Assembly: GCA_934234035.1 (NCBI GenBank)
Contig: CAKQHH010000031.1
Span: 1 to 17,254, forward strand
Direction of reading: 5' to 3'
DNA from: an uncultured Clostridia bacterium
Lineage (GTDB): Bacteria > Bacillota > Clostridia > Peptostreptococcales > Anaerovoracaceae
Length of the DNA stretch: 17,254 nt
The translations under genes were made by a program, and so were the position numbers. Shown one piece after another: positions 7,523 to 16,399 of the stretch; positions within the stretch are counted from its first letter, which is position 1; each line of letters begins with the position of its first letter. The notes under the pieces are model-generated. The model saw nothing but the letters and a program-made list of their open reading frames with translations. It did no database searches and was not told where the DNA came from.

Positions 7523-9682
7523 ATGAAGAAGAGAAGAAAACCGGAGCTGCTGGTTCCGGCCGGAAGTGTGGAACCCCTGATTGCCGCGGTGGAGAACGGG
7601 GCAGATGCCGTCTATGTGGGCGGCCGCCTGTTCAACGCTCGGATGAATGCGGGGAACTTTGACGATGAAAAAATGCTGCAGGCCCTGGACTACGCCCACG
7701 CCCGAGGCGTGAAGGTGTTCGTGACCATGAACACCTTGATTTTCGATGAGGAAATGGAAGAGGCGGTGGAATACGCCGGATTCCTGTATCGGGCGGGGGT
7801 GGATGCCCTGATTGTGCAGGATCTGGGATTGGGAAGGCGGATTCGTGAAGAGCTGCCGGATTTTCCCCTGCATCTTTCCACTCAGGGAACCGCCTGCGAT
7901 GGAGAAGCGGTGGCGCTGGCGAAGGAGCTGGGCTACGAGCGGGTGGTGCTTTCTCGAGAACTGTCTCTGGCGGAGATGGAAGCGGCTTGCCGGGATGGGG
8001 GCCTGGATATTGAGGTGTTCGTTCACGGCGCCCTGTGCATCTGCTATTCCGGACAATGCCAAATGAGCCGATTCTACGGGGGCAGAAGCGGAAACCGCGG
8101 CGCCTGCGCCCAGCCTTGCCGCCTTCCTTATGAAGGTGTGGATGAAAACGGAAAGAAAATCTCCGGTCATCTTCTGAGTCCCAAGGATCTGTGTCTGGTG
8201 GACCGGCTGGGAGAGCTGATTGAAGCGGGTGTCTACTCCTTCAAAATCGAAGGTCGGATGAAATCCCCGGAGTATGTGGCGGTGGTTACCCGAATCTATC
8301 GGAAATACATCGACGAATACATGGAAAAAGGCAGCTATCACGTGACTCCGGAGGATCGCCGGGAGCTGCAGCAAATCTTTAACCGAGGAGGTTTTACCTC
8401 GGGCTATTTGAATGGAAATCCGGGGGAGAAGCTGATGTCCCCGGTAATTCCGAAGAATCAGGGCATCCGCATCGGAACCGTACAATCGGTAAAACCGGGC
8501 TCCACCCTGGTGGATGTATCCTGCGATATCCTGCCGGATATGGGCGACGGCATCGAAATCCGTTCGGAGCGAAAGGCCGGAAAGGCGGTCAGCACCATCA
8601 TCAGCTACCGAAAGGAGCCGGGAAAGGGCGTTCTGCGCATCGGAGATTTCAAGGAGCCGGTGCAGGTGGGGGATGCGGTGTACCGAACCTCCTCCAAGAA
8701 GCAGCTGGAAGCGGCGCGCAGCTCCTTCCGGAACATGTCCTTGGACGCATCGCCGGAATCCCGCCGCATCGGACGGCGCCGGGGCATCCATCTGACCCTG
8801 ACATGTTTCAACAACGTGCTTCGTCTGACCGGTACAACCATCCCGGAAACGGGGGAGCTGTGGGACAGCCAGGCGAAGAAGAGCGCGGTGGTGGAAGCGG
8901 GTCCTTTTGAAGTGGATGCGGAACGGGCCACGCCGAAGGAACGGTACGAGAATGCCCTTCGAAAGACGGGAAATACACCATTTGAAGTGGAGAGCCTCCG
9001 CTTCCGAGGGGACTTTGATATCCGAGTAAAAGCATCGGAAATCAATGCGCTTCGTCGGGAGTGCCTGGCCAAGCTGGAAGAGGAGATCCGGTTCCGCCGG
9101 ACGCTTCCGGAAGGCTTCCGACCGAGGAAAGCGATGGGGGAATCCGAGACCGGACTGCCGGTTCTTCCGGATACCCTGCCGCGAATTTCTTTGGCAGAGC
9201 TCTGCCTGGAGGCGGACCGTACCGGCCAATCTTTAGCGGAGGCGTACGGAAACCGGGAAGACCCGGAAGCGGTTCCTTTTATCTCCAATGTGACCAAGGG
9301 CCGGGAGGACGAAATCCTGCTGCGCCGGGAAGCGGAAATCCGGGAACTGGGCCAAAATGCGCCGATTCTGGTGGGGAACCTGAGCTGGCTGCACCGGCTG
9401 GCGGGAAAGGGACTCCGGCTGTACGGCGATTACGGCCTGAACGGGGTGAACCGGGAGACGGCAAGGGTCTTGAAAGAGATGGGCGTGGAAGCGCTCTGCC
9501 CGGGACTGGAGCGGAACGAAACCGGCGAGCTTGGAGAGAAGAGGATGCCGCTGATGATCAGCGAGCACGATTTCTCCGCCCGGGAACTTCGAAACAATAA
9601 GCGTGGAATTCACATCCGGGTGGAGCATCCGGAGTACAGCAGTCAGAGCCGGATTGTTCCGGCGGTGACGGAAAGGAATTAA
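7523..9682 (+). CDS. U32-family peptidase-like protein with DUF3656-type C-terminal region (RlhA-like)
   Basis: 719 residues. The N-terminal U32 domain starts with LLVPAGSVEPL and carries the family signature around EVFVHGALCICYSGQCQMS (~165-182). Cys172, Cys174, Cys179, Cys195 and Cys199 fall in the signature and in the GACAQPC segment, where the family's iron-sulfur-type cysteine cluster is found. The region after ~residue 380 matches the DUF3656-containing long U32 form. Characterised members act in RNA hydroxylation: RlhA makes 5-hydroxycytidine in 23S rRNA, and TrhP acts on wobble uridine in tRNA. The protease name is historical. The long form with DUF3656 is closer in build to RlhA. The final ~45 residues after PLMISEH are polar and lack cysteines, and may be a shortened or lineage-specific tail. 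AGAGG (7513-7517) precedes the ATG. The target RNA is inferred. Confidence 0.88.
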   Translation: MKKRRKPELLVPAGSVEPLIAAVENGADAVYVGGRLFNARMNAGNFDDEKMLQALDYAHARGVKVFVTMNTLIFDEEMEEAVEYAGFLYRAGVDALIVQDLGLGRRIREELPDFPLHLSTQGTACDGEAVALAKELGYERVVLSRELSLAEMEAACRDGGLDIEVFVHGALCICYSGQCQMSRFYGGRSGNRGACAQPCRLPYEGVDENGKKISGHLLSPKDLCLVDRLGELIEAGVYSFKIEGRMKSPEYVAVVTRIYRKYIDEYMEKGSYHVTPEDRRELQQIFNRGGFTSGYLNGNPGEKLMSPVIPKNQGIRIGTVQSVKPGSTLVDVSCDILPDMGDGIEIRSERKAGKAVSTIISYRKEPGKGVLRIGDFKEPVQVGDAVYRTSSKKQLEAARSSFRNMSLDASPESRRIGRRRGIHLTLTCFNNVLRLTGTTIPETGELWDSQAKKSAVVEAGPFEVDAERATPKERYENALRKTGNTPFEVESLRFRGDFDIRVKASEINALRRECLAKLEEEIRFRRTLPEGFRPRKAMGESETGLPVLPDTLPRISLAELCLEADRTGQSLAEAYGNREDPEAVPFISNVTKGREDEILLRREAEIRELGQNAPILVGNLSWLHRLAGKGLRLYGDYGLNGVNRETARVLKEMGVEALCPGLERNETGELGEKRMPLMISEHDFSARELRNNKRGIHIRVEHPEYSSQSRIVPAVTERN

Positions 9683-9686
9683 AGGA

Positions 9687-10835
9687 ATGAAGCTGATGCA
9701 CCTGGCGGATCTCCACCTGGGAAAACGGGTAAACGGTTTTTCCATGATGGAGGATCAGGAATACATTCTGAATCGGATTTTGGAAATCATGGAGGAGGAG
9801 CAGCCGGACGGCCTGCTGATTGCCGGCGATGTGTACGACAAAACCATTCCGCCGGCGGAGGCGGTGCGTTTGATGGACGATTTTCTCACCGCCGTGGCGG
9901 CAAAAAACGTCCCGGTATTCCTGATCAGCGGAAACCACGACTCGGCGGAGCGGGTGGCCTTCGGGCATCAGCTGATGCAGGGGAGCGGCATTTGGATTTC
10001 GCCGGTATACGACGGGACCATCCGGCACCACACCCTGGAGGATCGGTGGGGCGAGGTGAACATCTACCTCATTCCTTTCCTGCGGCCGTCGGTGGTGCGG
10101 AGCTTTTTTCCGGATGCGGAAATCGGGGATTACACGGATGCGCTGGGAACCATCCTGGAAGGATTGCAATTGGATACATCCCAAAGGAACGTGGTGCTGG
10201 CCCATCAGTTCGTCGTGGCGGCGGGGGCACTGCCGGAAACCTGCGACTCGGAACAGCTGTCGGTGGGCGGCCTGGACCGGGTGGACGGAAGTGTTTTTAG
10301 CCCCTTCGATTACACCGCTCTGGGGCACCTCCACGGACCGCAGCGCGTGGGAAGCGAGACGATTCGGTACGCCGGATCTCCGTTGAAGTATTCTTTTTCG
10401 GAGCTTCACCAGAAGAAGAGCGTGACGGTGGCGGAGCTTCGGGAAAAAGGAGTGACGGAAATTCGGCAGATTCCGCTGCAGCCTCGGAGAGAGATGATAG
10501 AGCTGCGGGGAACCTTTGAGGAGATTCTGGAGGAAGCCCGGAAGAAGGGGGAGCCCCGGACGGATTATTACCATATGATTCTCACGGACGAGACCGATGT
10601 GGTGGACGCTCTGTCCCGCCTTCGGGAGTACTATCCCAACATCATGCTGCTGGATTACGATAACCGGAGAACCCGCTCGCAGAAAGAAGTGGAGCAGATG
10701 GACCGGGTGGAGGAGCGGACGCCGGGGGAACTGTTCGCCGCGCTGTATGAGCAGCAGAACGGGCAGGAGATGGATTCGGACCGGAAAGAGTATCTGGACG
10801 GATTGATTCGTGAAATTTGGGAGGAACAGGTATGA
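9687..10835 (+). CDS. sbcD: SbcD, nuclease subunit of the SbcCD DNA-repair complex
   Basis: 382-residue metallophosphoesterase nuclease of the Mre11/SbcD family. Metal-binding motifs in order: DLHLG (Asp8, His10), GDVYD (Asp48), GNHDS (Asn83, His84), AHQF (His173) and GHLHG (His214, His216). With SbcC it forms an ATP-dependent double-strand exonuclease and hairpin endonuclease that removes cruciforms and blocked DNA ends. It starts 4 bases after the U32 gene stop, with AAAGG at 9672-9676. Its TGA overlaps the sbcC ATG (ATGA), the usual translational coupling of this pair. Length and motif order are normal. Confidence 0.97.
   Translation: MKLMHLADLHLGKRVNGFSMMEDQEYILNRILEIMEEEQPDGLLIAGDVYDKTIPPAEAVRLMDDFLTAVAAKNVPVFLISGNHDSAERVAFGHQLMQGSGIWISPVYDGTIRHHTLEDRWGEVNIYLIPFLRPSVVRSFFPDAEIGDYTDALGTILEGLQLDTSQRNVVLAHQFVVAAGALPETCDSEQLSVGGLDRVDGSVFSPFDYTALGHLHGPQRVGSETIRYAGSPLKYSFSELHQKKSVTVAELREKGVTEIRQIPLQPRREMIELRGTFEEILEEARKKGEPRTDYYHMILTDETDVVDALSRLREYYPNIMLLDYDNRRTRSQKEVEQMDRVEERTPGELFAALYEQQNGQEMDSDRKEYLDGLIREIWEEQV
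10819..10824 (+). promoter_or_regulatory. Ribosome binding site deciding the sbcC start
   Basis: GGGAGG lies 7 nt before ATG 10832, inside the end of sbcD. An in-frame TTG at 10817 overlaps this site and is rejected as the start. Confidence 0.75.
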
Positions 10836-13582
10836 GACCGATTCGCATAGAGATGTCCGCCTTCGGACCCTACGCCGGCAAACAGACCGTAGAAATGGAC
10901 CGCCTGGGGACCAGCGGCATCTACCTGATTACCGGAGATACGGGGGCGGGTAAAACCACTATTTTCGATGCCATCGTCTTCGCACTTTACGGAACCGCCA
11001 GCAGCGACCGGCGGAGCGGCGATATGCTGCGTTCCCGCTATGCGGAGCCGGATACCCCCACGGAGGTGAAACTTGTTTTTGCCTACCGCAATAAAGAATA
11101 TGAGATTCGCCGGAACCCGACTTATCAGCGGCCGAAGCTGCGAGGCGAGGGCATGACCCAGGAGAACGCATCGGCGGAGCTGCGGCTGCCGGGGGGAGAG
11201 ATTCTCACCCGTACCGGAGAGGTGGACGAGAAAATCCGAGAGATTCTGGGGATGACCCGGGATCAGTTCATGCAGATTGCCATGATTGCCCAGGGGGATT
11301 TTCTCAAGCTGCTGCTGGCCAAGACGGAGGAGCGGCGGAAGATTTTCAGCAGTATTTTCCGCACCGGCCGGTATGCCCGGCTGGAGGAGCGCCTGAAGCA
11401 AGAGGCCCGTCAGGCGCGGAAGACGTACGACGACTTGGTGCGAGAAATCGGCTTCGAGCAGGAACGGGCACGGCTTCCGGAAGGAACGGACCGGAGCGGG
11501 CTTCGGGACGAGGAGTACCTTCAGGCGATTGAGAAATTCCGAGATGAGGCCGGAATAAGATTGGAAGAAGGGGAGAAGATGCAGGAGCTTCTGAGAGGGG
11601 AATTGGATGTCCTGGCGGCCCGGATTCTGGCGGCGGAAGAGCAAGAAAAGCGGAAAAAGGCGCTGGAAGAGACTCAGAAGCAGTGGGAGACTTTTCAGGC
11701 AGAGGCGGAGCAGCGAAAGCAGGAGCTGGAAAAGGCGCGGCGCCGTGAACCGGAAGCGAAGGAGAAGGAAGTGCGGCTTCACGTGGAACAGGACCGGCTG
11801 CAGCAGTACGACCGGCTGGAAGAATTGAAGCAGCAGAAAACCGAAGGGGAGAAAAAACGGGATTCCGATGAGGCGGCCCGGAAGAAGTTGGAAGAGGGCC
11901 GGAAGGCTCTGGCGCAGCAAATTCAGGATTGCCGGCAGAAAATCAAGGAAAAGGAGGCGCTGGCCGAGAAGGCCGCAGCGCTCTCCGGGGAGAAGGAACG
12001 CCTTCGGAGTCAGGGGGCGGAATACAATGAATTGAAAACCTTGCTGGAAGCCTATGAGGAAGCTTCGGAAAAGTGGAATCGGGCGGCGGCGATTTATAAG
12101 GCGGCTTGCGGAAGGGAACAGGAACTTGGCGAGTCCTATCGCCGGCAGCACCGGGCGTTTCTGGATGACCAGGCGGGAATCCTGGCGGCGGAACTGGCGG
12201 AGAATCAGCCGTGTCCGGTGTGCGGATCCTTGCATCATCCGTCGCCGGCGGTGAAAACCGACGATGCGCCGACCCGGGAAACGGTGGAACAGTCCCAGAA
12301 GCGTTGGGAGGAAGGCAAAAACGCCATGGATGAGGCCGGCCGAAAGGCGGCAGCTCTTCGGGGAACCCGGGACAGCAGCCTTCAGAATATGGAAGAGAAG
12401 GCAAAGGGGCTGAACATGCCGACGGAACCGGTGTCGCTGAAAGAGATGCTGATGGAAGAGCAGAAGCGGTTTCGGCCAAAATGGAAAGAGGTCACGGAAG
12501 CCCTGGCGGCATCGGAAGCGGCGGCCGAGGCGAAAGTGGTTTTGGGGGAGAAGCTGGAGACGCTTCAGAAGAAGCAGGAGGATGATGAAGAAGCCTATCG
12601 CAAGCTGGAGTTGGAATCCGCTCGCCTGCAGGAGCAGATTGAGAATCTCTCTGCAAATTACTCGGAACTGAAGGAAACCCTTCCGTATCCGGACCGGGAG
12701 TCCGCCGGGAAGGCGGCGTCGTTGTTGGACCGGGAAATCCGAGAAATTCGGGAGGCGGTGCAGTCGGCGGAAGAGAACGAGAAGGCGGCCGCTGGCCGGA
12801 TTCAGGAAGCGGAAGGGCGCATGAGCGAGCTGCAGAAGCAGATTCGGGAAGGCGAATCGGCGGAGTCAATGACACCTGCGGAACTGCAGGAAAATCAGAA
12901 GCAGAAAAAGGACGAACAGTTCCGTCTGCAGGCAGAGGCGAAGGAGGACAACCTGATCTGGGAGACCAATTCCGCCGCGGCCGGCCGCATTCGGAAGCTG
13001 AACGGTGAGCGGGAGCAGGCGGCACGGAAGTATTCCATGCTCCAAAATCTGGCAGACACCGCCAACGGAAACCTTTCAGGAAAGCAGCGGATTCAGCTGG
13101 AGACTTACGTGCAGCAGCAGCTCTTCGATCGGATTCTGGTGCGGGCCAACACCCGATTCCGAGTGATGTCCGGCGGTCAGTACGACCTGGTTCGCCGAAA
13201 GGAATACCAGAAAAACCAGCAGAGCGGACTGGATCTGGATGTGGTGGACCACTACAACGGCACCACCCGAAGCGTCTCCACCCTTTCCGGCGGAGAATCC
13301 TTCATGGCGTCCCTGTCCCTGGCACTGGGCCTTTCCGATGAGATTCAGGAAAGCGCCGGCGGCGTTCAGCTGGATGCCCTGTTCGTGGACGAGGGCTTCG
13401 GCTCCCTGGATGAAGAAACGCTGGATCAGGCCATGAAAGCCATTCAGACCTTGGCGGAGGATGGCGGCCGGATCGTGGGCATCATCTCCCACGTGACGGA
13501 GCTTCAGAACCGCATCGACCGGCAGCTGCTGGTGCGCAAAATGAAATCCGGCGGCAGTACCGCCACCATCAATATCTTATAG
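10832..13582 (+). CDS. sbcC: SbcC, SMC-like ATPase subunit of the SbcCD complex
   Basis: 916-residue Rad50/SbcC ATPase. The Walker A loop GDTGAGKTT is at 35-43. Two long Glu/Lys/Arg-rich coiled coils, roughly 180-440 and 490-770, flank the zinc hook CPVC (Cys461, Cys464) that dimerises the arms. The C-terminal ATPase lobe has the signature LSGGE (818-822) and Walker B ALFVDEGFGSLDE with Asp853 and Glu854. RIVGIISHV follows as the H-loop region. The zinc hook is close to mid-protein, as expected for equal arms. The length is at the shorter end for the family but complete. It overlaps sbcD by 4 bases. Together they process hairpins, cruciforms and protein-blocked ends. Confidence 0.97.
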   Translation: MRPIRIEMSAFGPYAGKQTVEMDRLGTSGIYLITGDTGAGKTTIFDAIVFALYGTASSDRRSGDMLRSRYAEPDTPTEVKLVFAYRNKEYEIRRNPTYQRPKLRGEGMTQENASAELRLPGGEILTRTGEVDEKIREILGMTRDQFMQIAMIAQGDFLKLLLAKTEERRKIFSSIFRTGRYARLEERLKQEARQARKTYDDLVREIGFEQERARLPEGTDRSGLRDEEYLQAIEKFRDEAGIRLEEGEKMQELLRGELDVLAARILAAEEQEKRKKALEETQKQWETFQAEAEQRKQELEKARRREPEAKEKEVRLHVEQDRLQQYDRLEELKQQKTEGEKKRDSDEAARKKLEEGRKALAQQIQDCRQKIKEKEALAEKAAALSGEKERLRSQGAEYNELKTLLEAYEEASEKWNRAAAIYKAACGREQELGESYRRQHRAFLDDQAGILAAELAENQPCPVCGSLHHPSPAVKTDDAPTRETVEQSQKRWEEGKNAMDEAGRKAAALRGTRDSSLQNMEEKAKGLNMPTEPVSLKEMLMEEQKRFRPKWKEVTEALAASEAAAEAKVVLGEKLETLQKKQEDDEEAYRKLELESARLQEQIENLSANYSELKETLPYPDRESAGKAASLLDREIREIREAVQSAEENEKAAAGRIQEAEGRMSELQKQIREGESAESMTPAELQENQKQKKDEQFRLQAEAKEDNLIWETNSAAAGRIRKLNGEREQAARKYSMLQNLADTANGNLSGKQRIQLETYVQQQLFDRILVRANTRFRVMSGGQYDLVRRKEYQKNQQSGLDLDVVDHYNGTTRSVSTLSGGESFMASLSLALGLSDEIQESAGGVQLDALFVDEGFGSLDEETLDQAMKAIQTLAEDGGRIVGIISHVTELQNRIDRQLLVRKMKSGGSTATINIL

Positions 13583-13589
13583 AGGAAAT

Positions 13590-13593
13590 GGAG
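13590..13593 (+). promoter_or_regulatory. Ribosome binding site favouring the start at 13602
   Basis: GGAG is 8 nt before ATG 13602. The alternative GTG at 13593 would use AGAGGA (13581-13586) at 6 nt. Either is possible, with three residues' difference. Confidence 0.5.
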
Positions 13594-13601
13594 TGTTCAA
13601 A

Positions 13602-14222
13602 ATGAGAATGATCGATACATTGGCAAAAAAGGGCGATGCCATGATGGCGAACAGCATCCGAGCCCGGAAGGGGATCCTTCGGGACCGCTGCCGGGACCTG
13701 CGGAAGGAGATGGGTACGGACTACCTCCGAGACGCCAGCGACGCCATCACAAAACACATTCTGGCCAGCGAGGCCTACCGGGATGCCGGAACCATCTTCG
13801 TCTACATGAGTTACGGCAAGGAAGTCATCACCGACGGTTTTATCGCGCAAGCGCTCGCCGATGGTAAAAAAATCTGCATCCCGCTGTGTCTTCCGGAGAA
13901 TCAGATGGAAGCGAAGCGCTACACCGGACCGGAGGATCTCCATTCCGGAAAGTACGGAATCCGAGAGCCACGGGAGGATGCGGAGACAGTAGCACGAGAA
14001 GAAATCGACCTGGCGCTGATTCCGTGCGTCGCATGCGATAAGCGGTGCAACCGCCTGGGCCACGGTGCGGGATACTACGACCGATACCTGGAGGGGGCGG
14101 ATTTTGTCAAGATGGCACTGTGCCCGGAGAAAATGATTCTGTCCAACGTGGCGGTGGATGCCCTGGATGTTCCCATGGATGCCGTGGTAACTGAGGAAGG
14201 CATCGTGACGCGGAATCGGTAG
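13602..14222 (+). CDS. 5-formyltetrahydrofolate cyclo-ligase
   Basis: 206 residues from ATG 13602 (209 from GTG 13593). The enzyme converts 5-formyl-THF to 5,10-methenyl-THF with ATP in cytosolic one-carbon metabolism. Family features: a basic N-terminal helix (ARKGILRDRCRDLRKEM), FVYMSYGKEVIT with the conserved Ser-Glu-Val-Thr pattern, and the C-terminal ATP/substrate loop CDKRCNRLGHGAGYYDRYL (~145-163, with the GYYD core at 157-160). Homologues usually begin near the ARK segment, so the ~15 leading residues are an extension or a true start lies at one of the later ATGs near 13638. It is 19 bases downstream of sbcC and 17 upstream of the next gene, so it belongs to the same operon. Confidence 0.92.
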   Translation: MRMIDTLAKKGDAMMANSIRARKGILRDRCRDLRKEMGTDYLRDASDAITKHILASEAYRDAGTIFVYMSYGKEVITDGFIAQALADGKKICIPLCLPENQMEAKRYTGPEDLHSGKYGIREPREDAETVAREEIDLALIPCVACDKRCNRLGHGAGYYDRYLEGADFVKMALCPEKMILSNVAVDALDVPMDAVVTEEGIVTRNR

Positions 14223-14239
14223 CCGGAGAAGGAGGGATT

Positions 14240-14656
14240 ATGTCTGAATTAATCTATAGTATTGTGATGTGGACCGCCCGCATTCATGACGAAATCATGG
14301 GTATGAACGACGGATGGGGATACTACAACAGCGACAAAAAACTGCATTTTATCGTCATGGGAATCATCGGGATGATTGTGGTGTTGGCAGCGTATTTCAT
14401 CTTCAAGCTGCTGCAGAATCATCCGTTGGTAATCGCATTTATCTATGCGTTCACGGTGATGATCGTGTTGACGTTCGCCATTGAAATCGGCCAGGGGTTC
14501 TACGGAACCGGCAACATGGAGATGGAAGACGTGGTGGCCGGCATGGGGGGATTCCTGTTTTTCTTCGTGATATTCGCACTGGTGCGGGGGATTTTCCTGT
14601 TGATTTTCAACCTTCTTCGAGGAAACGATCGAAAAAAACGGAAGAAACAACGGTAG
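14240..14656 (+). CDS. Small VanZ-like integral membrane protein
   Basis: 138 residues with three clear hydrophobic segments, about 37-58, 62-83 and 99-124, and a strongly basic tail (NDRKKRKKQR) that should face the cytoplasm. The pattern DKKLHF before the first segment and EIGQGFYGTGNMEMEDVVAGMGG (positions 82-104, key residues Glu82, Gln85 and Asp97) resembles the VanZ-like family, where D-K-x-x-H, E-x-x-Q and a D-x-x-x-N/G-x-x-G element recur. It is shorter than VanZ itself and lacks some of its segments. It starts after a strong AAGGAGG (14229-14235) and is the last gene of the operon. Function is unknown. Confidence 0.75.
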   Translation: MSELIYSIVMWTARIHDEIMGMNDGWGYYNSDKKLHFIVMGIIGMIVVLAAYFIFKLLQNHPLVIAFIYAFTVMIVLTFAIEIGQGFYGTGNMEMEDVVAGMGGFLFFFVIFALVRGIFLLIFNLLRGNDRKKRKKQR

Positions 14657-14684
14657 AAGAAAAACAATTTATAAAAATATCCTT

Positions 14685-14702
14685 AAAAAGCTTGCTTTTT
14701 TT
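14685..14702 (+). terminator. Weak AT-rich terminator ending the operon
   Basis: AAAAAG and CTTTTT pair around a CTTG loop, with the T-run extending to 14702. The stem is nearly all A-T, so termination may be partial. The 100 bp that follow, up to the next gene, contain several -35/-10-like words such as TTGTCA (14701-14706) and GATAAT (14733-14738), but none at proper spacing. Confidence 0.45.
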
Positions 14703-14802
14703 GTCATTGGAGGATAAAATATAGTTCATGTTGATAATATTTTGAGTGAAATTTGTCCGGCCAACCATAAAGATCGGATGAGGGTGAAAGGAGTATAGGT
14801 TA

Positions 14803-16191
14803 ATGGCAAAGCAAGAACCTTATTTTGATGATGCGGCGCACGTATCGTCGGAATCGAGAGCAAGTTTTTCCGGTAAGTTAGGATATGTATTGGCGACGGC
14901 GGGATCCGCAGTCGGCCTGGGAAACATTTGGAGGTTTCCCTATCTCGCTGCAAGACACGGCGGCGGAATTTTCCTGCTGATCTATCTGATTATTGCAATT
15001 ACATTCGGATACACCATGATGATGTCCGAGAATGCGCTGGGAAGAATGACCCGGAAGAGTCCGGTGGGCGCGTTCCGTGCTTTTAGCAAGAGCAAATTGG
15101 CCGGATGCGGCGGATGGCTCAATGCGGTGATTCCGATGCTGATTATGCCGTACTACAGTGTAATCGGCGGATGGGTTGTGAAATACCTCTACGAGTTCCT
15201 TCGGGGCAATGTGAATGCGACGGCAGAAGATGCCTTCTTCGGCGGATTCATCAGCGATGACGCCAGTGCAGAGCTGTGGTTCGTGGTATTTGCGCTGATG
15301 GTAATCGTGGTAATTTTCGCCGGCGTGGAGAACGGCGTGGAGAGAATCTCCAAAATCATGATGCCGATGCTGGTATTCCTGGCGCTGATTGTTGCAATCT
15401 ACTCCATGACGCGTCCGGGCGCTGCGGCAGGAATCAAGTACTTCCTGGTTCCGGATATGAAGAACTTCACCTGGATGTCCGTGGTTGCGGCGTTGGGTCA
15501 GAGCTTCTATTCCCTCTCCATCGCAATGGGAATTCTGATAACTTACGGTTCTTATATGAAAAAGGACGTGGATATTGAGAAGGCAACCGGACAGGTTATT
15601 CTCTTTGACAGTGGAATTGCCATCATGGCAGGACTGATGATTATTCCGGCGGTATTCGCATTCTCCGGCGGAGATCCGAATGCGCTGAATGCAGGTCCGT
15701 CCCTGATGTTCATCACGATTCCAAAGGTATTTGCAAGCATGGGCTTGGGCCGCTGGGTTGGATTCCTCTTCTTCCTTCTGGTGCTCTTCGCAGCGCTGAC
15801 CAGTGCGATTTCTCTGGCAGAGACCAGCACCTCCACCTTCCAGGACGAGCTGGGATGGAGCCGCAGAAAGTCCACTCTGCTGGTAACCCTGATGCTGTTC
15901 GGTCTGGGAACCCTGAACTCTCTGGGATACAGCTCCCTGGGTTTCGTAAAGATCTTCGGAATGCAGATTCTGGACTTCTTTGATTTCGCTACCAACTCCG
16001 TAATGATGCCGATTGCGGCTTTCGCACTGTGCATCCTGGTAGCTCGCTGCGTTGGTGTGGACCGTATCGCCGAGGAAATCAAGCTGTCCTCCAAGTTCCG
16101 CATGGAGAAGATGTACCGCGTAGTGGTTCGCTATGTGGCACCGGTATTCGTTATCATCATTCTGCTCAGCTCCCTGGGATTCCTGGGCTAG
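14803..16191 (+). CDS. Sodium:neurotransmitter symporter (NSS/SLC6) family transporter
   Basis: 462-residue inner-membrane protein that by family couples Na+ to uptake of amino acids or related solutes. The hallmark TM1 motif GSAVGLGNIWRFPY is at 34-47, the site where substrate and sodium bind at the unwound helix in LeuT-like folds. Eleven hydrophobic segments can be counted, the usual number for bacterial NSS, ending with VFVIIILLSSLGFLG. TM6 (AALGQSFYSLSIAMG) and TM8 (AALTSAISLAETSTSTF) contain the expected small/polar residues for sodium and substrate contacts. The start ATG follows AAAGGAG (14787-14793). It is separate from the upstream operon by a weak terminator and has its own strong terminator. 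The substrate cannot be assigned. Confidence 0.95.
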   Translation: MAKQEPYFDDAAHVSSESRASFSGKLGYVLATAGSAVGLGNIWRFPYLAARHGGGIFLLIYLIIAITFGYTMMMSENALGRMTRKSPVGAFRAFSKSKLAGCGGWLNAVIPMLIMPYYSVIGGWVVKYLYEFLRGNVNATAEDAFFGGFISDDASAELWFVVFALMVIVVIFAGVENGVERISKIMMPMLVFLALIVAIYSMTRPGAAAGIKYFLVPDMKNFTWMSVVAALGQSFYSLSIAMGILITYGSYMKKDVDIEKATGQVILFDSGIAIMAGLMIIPAVFAFSGGDPNALNAGPSLMFITIPKVFASMGLGRWVGFLFFLLVLFAALTSAISLAETSTSTFQDELGWSRRKSTLLVTLMLFGLGTLNSLGYSSLGFVKIFGMQILDFFDFATNSVMMPIAAFALCILVARCVGVDRIAEEIKLSSKFRMEKMYRVVVRYVAPVFVIIILLSSLGFLG

Positions 16192-16229
16192 CAGAAGCTT
16201 AAAGATAGTGGAAGCATAAAAGAAAAAAT

Positions 16230-16294
16230 AAGCCTGCATTTGGTTGGCAATCTCATCGTCAAGCGGAGATTGCCGTCCGGGTGCAGGCTTTTTT
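16230..16294 (+). terminator. Two-part hairpin terminator of the transporter gene
   Basis: The outer stem AAGCCTGCA (16230-16238) pairs with TGCAGGCTT (16282-16290), and the inner stem GGCAATCTC (16246-16254) pairs with GAGATTGCC (16266-16274). The two are separated by 7-nt internal strands. A T-run (16289-16294) follows at once. Both stems are 9 perfect pairs. The structure is larger than a common terminator, and the internal loop could have another role. Confidence 0.88.
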
Positions 16295-16399
16295 GGTTCT
16301 CGGTCCTCAGGCCATGCGGTGCCAACAAGCCCGGGAGCGAGGCGCCAACATGTCCGGTCGCGCGACTCTAATTCATGCTGCTTTCAGGAAATCGGAAGA

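Noticed and set aside
7232..9229. Minus-strand frame of 665 codons opposite the U32 gene
   Set aside because: No recognisable motif. The + strand has clear U32 signature residues over the same region, so this is a shadow. The 527-codon frame opposite sbcC and the 453-codon frame opposite the transporter are rejected for the same reason.
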